NCBI RefSeq assembly: GCF_041359055.1
Contig: NZ_JBGJKZ010000005.1
Location: 1-64,000 of the forward strand
Length of the DNA: 64,000 bases
Reading direction: 5' to 3'
Origin: Paenalcaligenes hominis_A
Lineage (GTDB): Bacteria > Pseudomonadota > Gammaproteobacteria > Burkholderiales > Burkholderiaceae_B
In this document: positions 50,894 through 59,498 of the stretch, piece after piece
Numbering within the stretch: position 1 is the first letter of the stretch
Layout of the letters: each line of letters opens with the position of its first letter
Translations under genes and position numbers: made by a program
The notes under the pieces: generated by a model
Told to the model about the DNA's origin: nothing
Databases searched by the model: none
The model's input: only the letters and a program-made list of their open reading frames with translations

Positions 50894-50956
50894 ATGGCTG
50901 CTCAAACGACCCATTGTATTTGGGCAGGGTTTGAGCGCTGTTGTTTATTATTTTAA

Positions 50957-51856
50957 TTAGTGCACGGCAGAAAGAGTTTGCATTAAGTGCTGTTTGAACT
51001 GCTCTACTGCTGGGGCTAAAGTGCGCCCTTGGCGCTCATAGGTATAAAAACGCCGGTGCACAGCAGGGCTAAGTTCTTGCATGGTTAAACCATATACGTC
51101 GACCAAAGAACGTGCATACGGCAAACAAATAGTTAACCCCAAACCTGAGTTTACCATGCTTAACGCCGTGGACATAAAATTAACGTGTGCCGTAGGGCGT
51201 AAATTAAACTCTGGCCCAAACTCCGTGCTGTTAAGATCGCCCGAGAGCTGTTTTGTAAACTGACCTTGCAAGAGAATAAGCGGTTGATCTTGTAAACACT
51301 GCCAAGTAATAAGATGACGCTGAGTAAAAGGGTGATTTTTTGGACTAACCACGCAAAAAGCACTCTCAAACAATAACGTAGGCTCGATATCCGCATGATG
51401 ATCGCGCTCGGGACTAATGCCTAGATCCACCTCATTTGACAGCACCTTGGTTTCAACCTGTTCTACACCACAGTCAATAAGCTGGACTTGGATGTCGGGA
51501 TAATACTGCTGAAATTCTGCAATGCTCTGGGGCAAAATAGTACAGGCAAGCAGTTGGGGAGCAGCAATACGCACAGTGCCTTTTTTAAGAGCTTTTAGGT
51601 TGGCCGCTTCATCAAGCACATGAGCTAAATCAATCAGAATCTGATCAATATAGGGGTATAGGTCTTGACCTACATCCGATAGCTTGACGTTGCGTGTACT
51701 ACGATCAAACAGTTGTAAACCCAGATTCAACTCCATCTGTTTAATTAAACTGCTTAATGCAGACTGGGTAATGAACAGGTTTTGGGCTGCCTGAGTAAAG
51801 CTTTGAGTTTTAGCAAGTTCCACAAAAGCCCGTAACTGACGTAACCGTATTTTCAT
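50957..51856 (-). CDS. LysR-family transcriptional regulator
   Basis: 299 residues. The N-terminal helix-turn-helix (RLRQLRAFVELAKTQSFTQA, NLFITQSALSSLIKQMEL) is followed by the LysR substrate-binding domain (KGTVRIAAPQLLACTILPQS). GAGG precedes the ATG on the minus strand. It is divergent from the VOC-FAH-TRAP-maiA operon, which it probably activates in response to an aromatic or carboxylate intermediate. The effector is unknown. Confidence 0.93.
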   Translation of the reverse strand: MKIRLRQLRAFVELAKTQSFTQAAQNLFITQSALSSLIKQMELNLGLQLFDRSTRNVKLSDVGQDLYPYIDQILIDLAHVLDEAANLKALKKGTVRIAAPQLLACTILPQSIAEFQQYYPDIQVQLIDCGVEQVETKVLSNEVDLGISPERDHHADIEPTLLFESAFCVVSPKNHPFTQRHLITWQCLQDQPLILLQGQFTKQLSGDLNSTEFGPEFNLRPTAHVNFMSTALSMVNSGLGLTICLPYARSLVDVYGLTMQELSPAVHRRFYTYERQGRTLAPAVEQFKQHLMQTLSAVH

Positions 51857-51912
51857 CCCTCATGCCTCTTTTATTTATTAATTAAATTAATAAATTAAAC
51901 GAAAAAATCAAT

Positions 51913-51941
51913 TTGAATAATAGATGATTTTGGTTTGTAAT
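51913..51941 (+). promoter_or_regulatory. Candidate promoter of the VOC-FAH operon
   Basis: TTGAAT (51913-51918), 17 bases, TGTAAT (51936-51941), in the divergent gap with lysR. The position, about 70 bases before the gene, fits activation by the LysR protein. Confidence 0.4.
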
Positions 51942-51960
51942 GGGTTAATTCGTTCTAATT

Positions 51961-51988
51961 TGTCGCAGCGGTTTTACGCTTTGCGACA
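51961..51988 (+). promoter_or_regulatory. Leader inverted repeat TGTCGCA ... TGCGACA
   Basis: A perfect 7-bp inverted repeat (51961-51967 and 51982-51988), continued inside by GCG/CGC after a two-base bulge, with a six-base loop. It ends about seven bases before the AAGGAG of the VOC gene, so it may be an operator or an RNA hairpin limiting translation. Confidence 0.5.
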
Positions 51989-52009
51989 TTCAGCAAGGAG
52001 ACAGCTGCC

Positions 52010-52552
52010 ATGATTAGTAAAATTCATCACGTGGCATATCGCTGCAAAGATGCGTACGCCACGGCCAAATGGTACGAAAAAAACCTCGATATGAAATTGG
52101 TTTTAGCTATTGCCGAAGACCATGTTCCTTCTACCGGCGAATTCGATCCCTACATGCATATTTTTCTTGATTCAGGCATGGGCAATGTGTTGGCATTTTT
52201 CGAGTTGCCTAACCAACCAGAGATGGGGCGTGATGAAAACACCCCAAAATGGACTCAGCATTTGGCATTAGAAGTGGACTCAATGGAAACCTTATTGGCA
52301 GCTAAAGAGCGCCTTATAGCAAATGGGGTAGAGGTATTGGGGCCAACCGATCACGCACTGTTTCAGTCAATTTACTTTTTTGATCCCAATGGGCATCGCT
52401 TAGAGTTAGCCGTTAATACGCCTTTACCGGGCATGGATAAAGCCCTAGACGAAGTGAAGTGGGCGATGCTCGAGGAATGGAGTCAAACTAAACGAGCACC
52501 TAAACATGCAGCGTGGCTGCACGATGGTAGCTACAAGGAGATGTTTAAATGA
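52010..52552 (+). CDS. VOC (glyoxalase/bleomycin resistance/dioxygenase) superfamily protein
   Basis: 180 residues. Two VOC beta-alpha-beta-beta-beta modules: the first starts KIHHVAYRCKDAYATAKWYE, the second TQHLALEVDSMETLLAAKER, ending in the metal-ligand-like YFFDPNGHRLELAV. Candidate ligands are His in IHHVA, His in TQHLALEV and Glu in LELAV. Members include lactoylglutathione lyases, isomerases and extradiol dioxygenases. In this operon with FAH and maleylacetoacetate isomerase a ring-cleavage or isomerase role is possible. Its TGA overlaps the next ATG. Confidence 0.85.
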   Translation: MISKIHHVAYRCKDAYATAKWYEKNLDMKLVLAIAEDHVPSTGEFDPYMHIFLDSGMGNVLAFFELPNQPEMGRDENTPKWTQHLALEVDSMETLLAAKERLIANGVEVLGPTDHALFQSIYFFDPNGHRLELAVNTPLPGMDKALDEVKWAMLEEWSQTKRAPKHAAWLHDGSYKEMFK

Positions 52553-53556
52553 AATTAGCCAGCTTAAAACAAGGCCGTGATGGCAGCTTGGTGGTCGTAA
52601 GCCGCGATTTAACCCGTTTTAAGGTGGTGGCAGACATTGCCCCAACCCTGCAGTACGCCTTAGACAACTGGGAGCAATGCGAGCCGCAGCTCAATGCTGA
52701 GTATGAAAAAATTAATGCTTCAGCAGACAACACTCAAGTCTTTGATGTAAATCTATTTCACTCTCCTTTACCGCGCGCCTATCAATGGGCCGATGGCTCG
52801 GCCTATATCAACCACGTAGAGCTTGTGCGCAAGGCGCGTAATGCTGAGGTCCCCGAGTCCTTCTACCACGATCCTTTAATGTACCAAGGCGCATCCGATT
52901 GTTTTATTGCTCCCACTGACAACGTGGTGGCGGATCCAGCATGGGGCATCGATTTCGAGGCAGAGGTGGCCGTTATTACGGGCGACCTTCCTCAAGGGGC
53001 AACGGTAGAGCAAGCAGGTCAAGCCATTCGTTTAGTCATGTTGGTAAATGATGTCAGCATGCGTGGATTGATTCCAGCCGAGCTAGGCAAAGGTTTTGGT
53101 TTTTTACAAAGCAAACCCGCCAGTGCGTTTAGCCCCGTCGCTGTAACGCCGGATGAGCTCGGTGATAAATGGCAAGACCACAAAGTGCATTTGCCTTTGT
53201 TAGTCGATTTAAACCAAAAACCGTTTGGCAAGCCCAATGCGGGCGTGGACATGACGTTTAACTTTGCTCAGTTAGTAGCTCATGTTGCTAAAACGCGTAC
53301 TGTATGCGCGGGCACGATCGTGGGCTCAGGCACCGTCTCAAACAAACAAGGGAACTTGTGGGGTTCATCCATTGAAAATGGTGGGGTAGGGTATTGCTGT
53401 TTGGCAGAGGTACGTATGTACGAAACCATAGAACAAGGCAAGCCAGTCACTCCTTTTATGCAGCCCGGCGATGTGATTCGCATAGAAATGCAAGATGAAG
53501 CAGGTCAAAGCATTTTTGGTGTGATTGAAAACAAAGTTGAGTTGTTTAAACCGTAG
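52549..53556 (+). CDS. Fumarylacetoacetate hydrolase family protein
   Basis: 335 residues. An N-terminal SH3-like part precedes the FAH catalytic domain: acidic metal ligands in WGIDFEAEVAVITGDLP and VMLVNDVSMRGLIPAELGKG, with FGFLQSKPASAFSPVAVTPD and the CAGTIVGSGTVSNKQG region. FAH splits a 4,6-dioxo acid such as fumarylacetoacetate or fumarylpyruvate into fumarate plus acetoacetate or pyruvate. It is shorter than eukaryotic FAH and like the bacterial two-domain enzymes. Its neighbour maiA supports a homogentisate- or gentisate-type pathway. Confidence 0.92.
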   Translation: MKLASLKQGRDGSLVVVSRDLTRFKVVADIAPTLQYALDNWEQCEPQLNAEYEKINASADNTQVFDVNLFHSPLPRAYQWADGSAYINHVELVRKARNAEVPESFYHDPLMYQGASDCFIAPTDNVVADPAWGIDFEAEVAVITGDLPQGATVEQAGQAIRLVMLVNDVSMRGLIPAELGKGFGFLQSKPASAFSPVAVTPDELGDKWQDHKVHLPLLVDLNQKPFGKPNAGVDMTFNFAQLVAHVAKTRTVCAGTIVGSGTVSNKQGNLWGSSIENGGVGYCCLAEVRMYETIEQGKPVTPFMQPGDVIRIEMQDEAGQSIFGVIENKVELFKP

Positions 53557-53589
53557 GTTATCTACGTTTATCTATCGGGTGGTGGAGAC

Positions 53590-54624
53590 ATGATTAAAAA
53601 AACGATACTAGCTTTGGCATGCGTAACAGCAGCATTTACAGCACATACTGCAGAGACTGATAAATACGTCTTAAAAGTCGCGCATTTTTGGCCCTCTGGC
53701 GCATTGAGTCAACAAAAGGTTCTAGAACCCTGGTGTGCTAAGCTCGCCGAGCAATCCAATGACCGTTTAAGCTGTCAGATTTATCCGGCTATGCAGTTGG
53801 GTGGCTCACCACAACAACTTATTCAGCAGGCCGCCGACGGGGTGGCTGATATTGTTTGGACGCTGCCGGGTTATACGGCAGGTCGCTTCCCTATTATCGA
53901 AGCATTTGAATTACCCTTTATGACGCGTCAAGCTGAGGGCGCGAGCCGTGCGTTGTGGGAGTATTACGAACAATACGCCCAAGACGAGTTTTCCTCAGTA
54001 AAGCCGCTGGCGTTTAACGTACACGATGCAGGGATTATTCATAACAATAAACGTGAAATAAAAAAAATAGCTGACATGCGAGGTTTAAAGATGCGTGCCC
54101 CTACACGTCAAACAAACCTGATGTTAGCCAAATTAGGGGCTACACCAGTTTCTATTCCATTGCCTCAAATGGCAGACGCATTGTCTAAAGGTGTAGTTGA
54201 TGGCTATGTTTTGCCTTGGGAGGTCGTGCCAACGATGCGTTTGCATGAGCTAACCAAGTATCACACGGAAATGAGCCCAGACGCACCTGCGTTTTATACC
54301 ACTTTGTTTACCATCGCTATGAATAAGGACCGTTACAACAGTCTGCCTGCAGATTTGCAGAAAATCATTGACGACAACAGTGGGGCTGAGTTTTCTGCAT
54401 TAATTGGTAAGCAATGGGATGAGTCCGTAGGTCCTGCTCGTAAACAAGCCGAAGACCGTCAAAACACGTTTTATGCTATTTCTGATGATCAAATGGCTGA
54501 GTGGATTGCCGTAGGCGATAAGGTCGCAGAGGACTGGGTTAAAGACATGAATAAAAAAGGGCATAACGGGCAAGAGATGCTTGATACAGCCAAGTCGTTA
54601 ATTAATAAATACAGCACAAACTAA
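53590..54624 (+). CDS. TRAP transporter solute-binding protein, DctP family
   Basis: 344 residues with a signal peptide (MIKKTILALACVTAAFTAHT, cut near TAET). The family marks are LKVAHFWPSGALSQQKVLEP, the ligand Arg region MRGLKMRAPTRQTNLMLAKL and the VVDGYVLPWEVVPTMRLHEL helix. It captures a carboxylate in the periplasm for the DctQM channel encoded next. The ligand is probably an aromatic acid fed into the FAH pathway; this is inferred from the operon. Confidence 0.93.
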   Translation: MIKKTILALACVTAAFTAHTAETDKYVLKVAHFWPSGALSQQKVLEPWCAKLAEQSNDRLSCQIYPAMQLGGSPQQLIQQAADGVADIVWTLPGYTAGRFPIIEAFELPFMTRQAEGASRALWEYYEQYAQDEFSSVKPLAFNVHDAGIIHNNKREIKKIADMRGLKMRAPTRQTNLMLAKLGATPVSIPLPQMADALSKGVVDGYVLPWEVVPTMRLHELTKYHTEMSPDAPAFYTTLFTIAMNKDRYNSLPADLQKIIDDNSGAEFSALIGKQWDESVGPARKQAEDRQNTFYAISDDQMAEWIAVGDKVAEDWVKDMNKKGHNGQEMLDTAKSLINKYSTN

Positions 54625-54637
54625 ATAGGCCTAAATC

Positions 54638-55171
54638 ATGGCGGAAAGCGGACTAGAGGCCAGCGCTTGGGCTAAACCCACAGACTTGCTAGGCCGCTTT
54701 TTATATGCGGTCTCAGTAAGCTTGGCTTTGGTTGGTGCTGCTATTTTATTTCTGGTGTGTGTTTTATCTACATACAGCGTGATAGGACGGTGGCTTTTTT
54801 CAGAGCCTGTGTTAGGGGATGTAGAGTTAGTGCAAATGGGGGCTGCTCTTAGCATTGCAGCCTGTTTGCCGTATGCCCAAATGCGTAATGCGCATCTTAT
54901 TGTGGATTTTTTTACGCTCAAGGCACCACCTAAATTAAAGCGTGGCTTAGACATAGGGGCAGCGCTATTACTTGCCTTATGTGCGGCAGTTTTGGGATGG
55001 CGAAGCGTAGTAGGCGGCATAGAGTCTTACCACTATGGGGAAAGCAGTATGATTTTAGCTTGGCCTGTGTGGTGGTCATTCTTAATGTTAGGGCCAGGGT
55101 TTTTTCTCTTGTGTATGACTTCTCTCTATACCGCAGGGCGGCTAATGAGTAAACCAAAGGGGACGGCATGA
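54638..55171 (+). CDS. TRAP transporter small permease, DctQ family
   Basis: 177 residues with four membrane segments (VSLALVGAAILFLVCVLSTY, LVQMGAALSIAACLPYAQM and two later). It stabilises the large permease. Its stop overlaps the dctM start (ATGA). Confidence 0.9.
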   Translation: MAESGLEASAWAKPTDLLGRFLYAVSVSLALVGAAILFLVCVLSTYSVIGRWLFSEPVLGDVELVQMGAALSIAACLPYAQMRNAHLIVDFFTLKAPPKLKRGLDIGAALLLALCAAVLGWRSVVGGIESYHYGESSMILAWPVWWSFLMLGPGFFLLCMTSLYTAGRLMSKPKGTA

Positions 55172-56493
55172 GCAGCGAGCTTTTAGGTGTCGTGGTCGGA
55201 GCTCTAGCAATAGGACTTTTAGCTTTACGTGTGCATATTGGTATTGCGATGCTAGTCGCCGGCTCGCTAGGCTATGTTTTATTGTCGGGCTGGTCTCCTT
55301 TATTAAGCACATTTAAAAGCTTAGCGTATGCTCGTTTCTCAAGTTATGACCTTTCTGTGGTTCCGTTGTTTCTGCTGATGGGTAATATTGCTTCGTATGG
55401 GGGACTTTCACAGCGGCTTTTTCATGCTGCCAGCAGCTTTTTGGGCCACTACAAAGGCGGACTCGCTATGAGCGCAATTGGGGCTTGCGCTGGTTTTGGT
55501 GCTATATGCGGCTCATCGTTAGCTACTGCGGCAACGATGGGTCGTGTGGCGCTGCCTGAGTTACGTAAACACAGTTATTCGCCTTCCTTAGCAACGGGGA
55601 CACTGGCTGCGGGGGGAACACTGGGTGTATTGATCCCTCCTTCCGTAGCGTTGGTTATTTACGCTATTTTGGCTGAACAAAATGTAGCGGTTATGTTCAT
55701 CGCGGCGTTTGTGCCAGGTCTAATTGCCGTGCTTGGCTATTTAGCTACCGTTGCACTAGTAGTCCGGTTAAAGCCCGGCAGTGGACCCGCGTCAGTGCGT
55801 CAGCCTTGGCGTCAGCGTTGGCAAGCCCTTGGTCAAGTGTGGCCTATCTTAGCGGTATTTATTGTAGTGGTCGGCGGTATTTATGGTGGAGTATTTACTC
55901 CAACAGAGGCTGCTGCCATAGGAGTATTGGCGACGTTAGGCGTGGCTTTGGTTTTAAAAGAGTTAAGTTGGGACGGGTTTGTTTCAGCTGTACTTGGTGC
56001 TATGGAGTCCACTGCGATGATCTTTTTGATTCTGATCGGAGCGGACGTGCTTAATTCTTTTTTAGCCTTGTCCCAAATTTCCCAATTGCTTGCTGATTTA
56101 GCCTTAACAAGTGGGTGGCCTCCCTTAGCGATTTTGGCAGCAATGATTATTACTTACGTGGTTTTAGGCTGTGTTATGGATAGCCTATCAATGATTTTGC
56201 TGACCATCCCTATTTTCTTTCCCATCATTATGGGCTTAGATTTTTGGGGTTTAGAGTACACCGATAAAGCAGTCTGGTTTGGCATATTAGCGTTGATGGT
56301 AGTCGAAATAGGTCTAATTACACCACCTGTAGGTATGAATGTTTTTATTATCAATGGCTTGGCTAAAGACATACCAATAAGTGAGACCTTTAAAGGCGTG
56401 TTGCCTTTTTTAGGTTCAGATCTACTGCGCATGGTGTTACTGGTGTTCTTTCCTAGTTTAACTCTTTGGTTTGTGCATTTACTTGGCTACTAG
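55168..56493 (+). CDS. TRAP transporter large permease, DctM family
   Basis: 441 residues, about 12 membrane segments. DctM signatures: VPLFLLMGNIASYGGLSQRL, GACAGFGAICGSSLATAATM, GTLAAGGTLGVLIPPSVALV and EIGLITPPVGMNVFIINGLA. It is the sodium-driven transport channel of the TRAP system. Confidence 0.94.
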   Translation: MSSELLGVVVGALAIGLLALRVHIGIAMLVAGSLGYVLLSGWSPLLSTFKSLAYARFSSYDLSVVPLFLLMGNIASYGGLSQRLFHAASSFLGHYKGGLAMSAIGACAGFGAICGSSLATAATMGRVALPELRKHSYSPSLATGTLAAGGTLGVLIPPSVALVIYAILAEQNVAVMFIAAFVPGLIAVLGYLATVALVVRLKPGSGPASVRQPWRQRWQALGQVWPILAVFIVVVGGIYGGVFTPTEAAAIGVLATLGVALVLKELSWDGFVSAVLGAMESTAMIFLILIGADVLNSFLALSQISQLLADLALTSGWPPLAILAAMIITYVVLGCVMDSLSMILLTIPIFFPIIMGLDFWGLEYTDKAVWFGILALMVVEIGLITPPVGMNVFIINGLAKDIPISETFKGVLPFLGSDLLRMVLLVFFPSLTLWFVHLLGY

Positions 56494-56529
56494 AAAAAAT
56501 AAAAAAACTGATTCATTAAAGGAAAAAGC

Positions 56530-57174
56530 ATGCAGTTATACACCTACTTTCGTAGTTCAGCCGCTTATCGCGTTCGTATTGTTTTAGGTTTAAAAGGGCT
56601 GAGTTGGGAAGCGGTACCTGTGCATTTACTGCAAGATGGCGGTCAGCAACACAGTGCAGCATATAAAAAGATCAATCCTGCGGGCTTAGTGCCTGCCTTG
56701 AAAGATGGCGCAGCCGTTTTAAAGCAATCTTTGGCTATTATGGAATACTTAGAGGAAAGGTATCCCCAAGCCTCTATTTTGCCCGGTGACAGTGTGGCTC
56801 GAGCTCATATTCGTGGTTTGGCCTATGATATTGCCTGTGATGTGCACCCCATCAATAATTTGCGCATTTTAAAATACTTAGAAAATTCCGTTGGTTTATC
56901 GGCCGAACAGCGTAAAGAGTGGTATTTGCACTGGGTTGCATTGGGGCTAGAGGCCTTTGAGCAACAGCTAGTGGCGTATAATCAATCAGGGGATTTCTGT
57001 TATGGCACCGTGCCTTCCTTGGCAGATGCCTGTTTAATTCCCCAGGTCTTTAATGCACACCGATTTGGATACTGCACCGACCATTTACCGCGGGTGACTC
57101 AAGCGGTACAGGCTTGCTCGCAATTACCCGCATTTATACAAGCCGAGCCATCTAATCAACCTGATGCTGAATAA
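56530..57174 (+). CDS. maiA: Maleylacetoacetate/maleylpyruvate isomerase, zeta-class GST
   Basis: 214 residues. The N-terminal thioredoxin-like domain has the zeta-class motif YFRSSAAYRVRIVLGLKG with the Ser-Ser pair, and INPAGLVPALKDG with the cis-Pro; the helical C-terminal domain has LAYDIACDVHPINNLRILKY. It isomerises maleylacetoacetate or maleylpyruvate to the fumaryl form using glutathione, directly before the FAH step. The cutA start overlaps its stop (TAATG). Confidence 0.92.
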   Translation: MQLYTYFRSSAAYRVRIVLGLKGLSWEAVPVHLLQDGGQQHSAAYKKINPAGLVPALKDGAAVLKQSLAIMEYLEERYPQASILPGDSVARAHIRGLAYDIACDVHPINNLRILKYLENSVGLSAEQRKEWYLHWVALGLEAFEQQLVAYNQSGDFCYGTVPSLADACLIPQVFNAHRFGYCTDHLPRVTQAVQACSQLPAFIQAEPSNQPDAE

Positions 57175-57515
57175 TGCAATTTGAACCGTATTCTGATGAA
57201 CAAATCGTTGTGGTCTTGTCTAATGCACCAGATGAGTCCTTGGCAAAACGAATCGCTCACATCGTGATCGAAGAAGGTTTAGCGGCATGTGTGAACCTTG
57301 GGCGGCCTAGCTTGTCTATATACATGTGGCAAGGCACGCTTGAGGGGGCCGAAGAGGTCCCCTTAACTTTTAAGACCACGGGTGCACGGGTGTTAGCGCT
57401 AATGGAGCGCATTAAATCTTTGCATCCGTATGATGTTCCCGAACTACTCGTACTGCCTGTAATTGCAGGGCTAGACTCTTACATTCAGTGGGTAAAAGAA
57501 CAAACGTCAGCGTAG
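57174..57515 (+). CDS. cutA: Divalent cation tolerance protein CutA
   Basis: 113 residues. The trimeric ferredoxin-like CutA1 fold is shown by NAPDESLAKRIAHIVIEEGL, AACVNLGRPSLSIYMWQG and HPYDVPELLVLPV. Linked to copper tolerance in E. coli, molecular role unsettled. As in E. coli it lies just before dsbD. Confidence 0.93.
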   Translation: MQFEPYSDEQIVVVLSNAPDESLAKRIAHIVIEEGLAACVNLGRPSLSIYMWQGTLEGAEEVPLTFKTTGARVLALMERIKSLHPYDVPELLVLPVIAGLDSYIQWVKEQTSA

Positions 57516-57556
57516 CCTTGGTTCAGGTTTAATCACTGTTAACCAAAGGATTTTCT

Positions 57557-59446
57557 ATGTTGGGTACCTATCCCGCTCGCTCAGCTAAACACAGCTATTA
57601 TCGGTTTGTGTTTGGGTTTTTCGCATTGGTATTTATGTGGTTTGGGGCAGTTTCGGCCCATGCCGAAGAGGATTTTCTCGAGCCAGAGCAAGCGTTTCAA
57701 TTACAGGTCGCCCACCATAGTCCTACTGAGCTCGATGTTTTTTTCGAGATTGCACCTGCTTATTACATGTATCAGTCGCGTTTTGGTTTTGCCGTAAATG
57801 GCACACCTATTGCGAACGATCAAGTCCAGTATCCGCCCGCCAAAGTCATTTTTGACCCGACGTTTGGCGAGGATATGGCGGTGTATCGTGAACAAGTCAC
57901 TGTTCGTGTTCCTATTCCTGCCGGTCAGGGTGTACCTGGTTTACCTCTGAATTTTGAGATCAATTACCAAGGCTGTGCCGATGCCGGGCTGTGTTATTCC
58001 CCTCTTACCGAAACGGTGCAGATAGTTCCTGTAGCGGATGGCTACGAAGCACAAGGACAATGGGTGCAGGCCAGTGTGCCAGCGCCTTTAGATTATGTTG
58101 TAGAAAAAAAGACCACCGAGTCCGTCAGTTTTACGGATGCCCTTCAGTTAAGTGATACGGGTATTGCTGGTTTTTTGGCACAAGCCAGTTGGCCTCAAAT
58201 GATGGCGCTAGCCTTTGTTTTTGGTTTGTTTTTGTCCTTTACACCTTGTGTATTACCCATGGTGCCTATTTTGCTTAGCATTATTGCAGGGCAACGTTCA
58301 CAGGCGGCTTTGTCTAGAAAACGTGGGTTAGCATTGGCCGCAGTGTATGTGTTCGGTATGTCGTTAGTCTATACCGCGCTGGGGGTGGCCGCAGGTCTGG
58401 CGGGAGCCAGCTTAGCGGTATGGTTGCAAACCCCGTGGGTGCTTAGTTTATTTGCAGTGGTATTGGCTGTTTTAGCTTTGTCTATGTTTGATGTGTATAC
58501 CCTGCAAGTACCTTCAGCGTTGCAATCGTCATTACAAGGACGTCTAGCCAAAATCCCTGGTGGGAAATACGGTGGGGTGTTTGTGATGGGGATGGTATCT
58601 GCGCTAATCGTAGGGCCATGCGTAGCAGCACCGTTAGCAGGGGTATTGTTATTTATTTCTCAAACCGGTGATGTGGTCTTAGGTGGTGCTACGTTATTTG
58701 CTTTAGCGTGGGGCTCTGGGGCGCTCTTATTACTGGTGGGGGCCTCCTCCGGCGTGCTATTGCCCAAAGCAGGTGGGTGGATGAACGGCATCAAATACGC
58801 CTTTGGGATTTTACTGTTGGCTACGGCTTGGTGGATGGTGAATTCCGTCTTACCCACATGGGTGCTGATGCTAGGATGGGCCGTGTTAGCCATGTGGAGT
58901 GCTGTGTTATTAGGTGCATTCCGAGCGCTTAATGCTGACAGCAGTGTGTTGGCTCAACTATTAAAAGCAGTAGGGGTTTTAGTGGCCGTGTGGGCTGTTG
59001 CCTTGACGGTGGGGGTAGCCTCAGGGGGGCGTAGCCTAACGCAGCCTCTAGCTGGTTTGGGTCTAGGTGCTACCGCTACCACAGCGGTGGCGGCACCCAG
59101 TTTTCAGTCTGTTAGCTCGGTGCAGCAGCTTGATGAACTGTTAGCCACTACAGACCGGCCTGTTATGCTGGATTTTTATGCGGATTGGTGTGTGTCTTGC
59201 ATAGAAATGGAGCAGTTCACTTTTACTAACCCCCAAGTGGCTCAAAAGATGGAGCACATGCTGTTGTTACAGGCAGACGTAACCCAAAATACGGCGGCAG
59301 ATCGTGAGCTATTAAAACGATTTAATTTGTTTGGGCCACCAGGGATTATCTTTTTTAATGCTCAAGGCCAAGAGCAGTCCGACCCTCGAGTGATTGGTTT
59401 TATGCCGGCTGAAGCCTTCGCTGCAGAGCTAAACAAGGTTTTATAA
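57557..59446 (+). CDS. dsbD: Thiol:disulfide interchange protein DsbD
   Basis: 629 residues. A signal segment (about 17-37, ending SAHAEE), then the periplasmic alpha domain with Cys140 and Cys146 in GCADAGLCYSP, then eight membrane helices with the buried pair Cys231 (FTPCVLPMVPILL) and Cys355 (VGPCVAAPLAG), and the C-terminal thioredoxin-like gamma domain with Cys545 and Cys548 in DWCVSCIEMEQFTF. All six redox cysteines are present. It carries electrons from cytoplasmic thioredoxin to periplasmic DsbC and cytochrome c maturation. A perfect terminator follows. Confidence 0.96.
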   Translation: MLGTYPARSAKHSYYRFVFGFFALVFMWFGAVSAHAEEDFLEPEQAFQLQVAHHSPTELDVFFEIAPAYYMYQSRFGFAVNGTPIANDQVQYPPAKVIFDPTFGEDMAVYREQVTVRVPIPAGQGVPGLPLNFEINYQGCADAGLCYSPLTETVQIVPVADGYEAQGQWVQASVPAPLDYVVEKKTTESVSFTDALQLSDTGIAGFLAQASWPQMMALAFVFGLFLSFTPCVLPMVPILLSIIAGQRSQAALSRKRGLALAAVYVFGMSLVYTALGVAAGLAGASLAVWLQTPWVLSLFAVVLAVLALSMFDVYTLQVPSALQSSLQGRLAKIPGGKYGGVFVMGMVSALIVGPCVAAPLAGVLLFISQTGDVVLGGATLFALAWGSGALLLLVGASSGVLLPKAGGWMNGIKYAFGILLLATAWWMVNSVLPTWVLMLGWAVLAMWSAVLLGAFRALNADSSVLAQLLKAVGVLVAVWAVALTVGVASGGRSLTQPLAGLGLGATATTAVAAPSFQSVSSVQQLDELLATTDRPVMLDFYADWCVSCIEMEQFTFTNPQVAQKMEHMLLLQADVTQNTAADRELLKRFNLFGPPGIIFFNAQGQEQSDPRVIGFMPAEAFAAELNKVL

Positions 59447-59460
59447 TTAACGCCATACTA

Positions 59461-59490
59461 AAAAGCCCTTCTTGTTAAAGAAGGGCTTTT
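59461..59490 (+). terminator. Bidirectional terminator between dsbD and tctA
   Basis: AAAAGCCCTTCT (59461-59472) pairs with AGAAGGGCTTTT (59479-59490). Both convergent genes end here, and both flanks carry the needed A/T runs. Confidence 0.9.
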
Positions 59491-59498
59491 GCGTGGGG

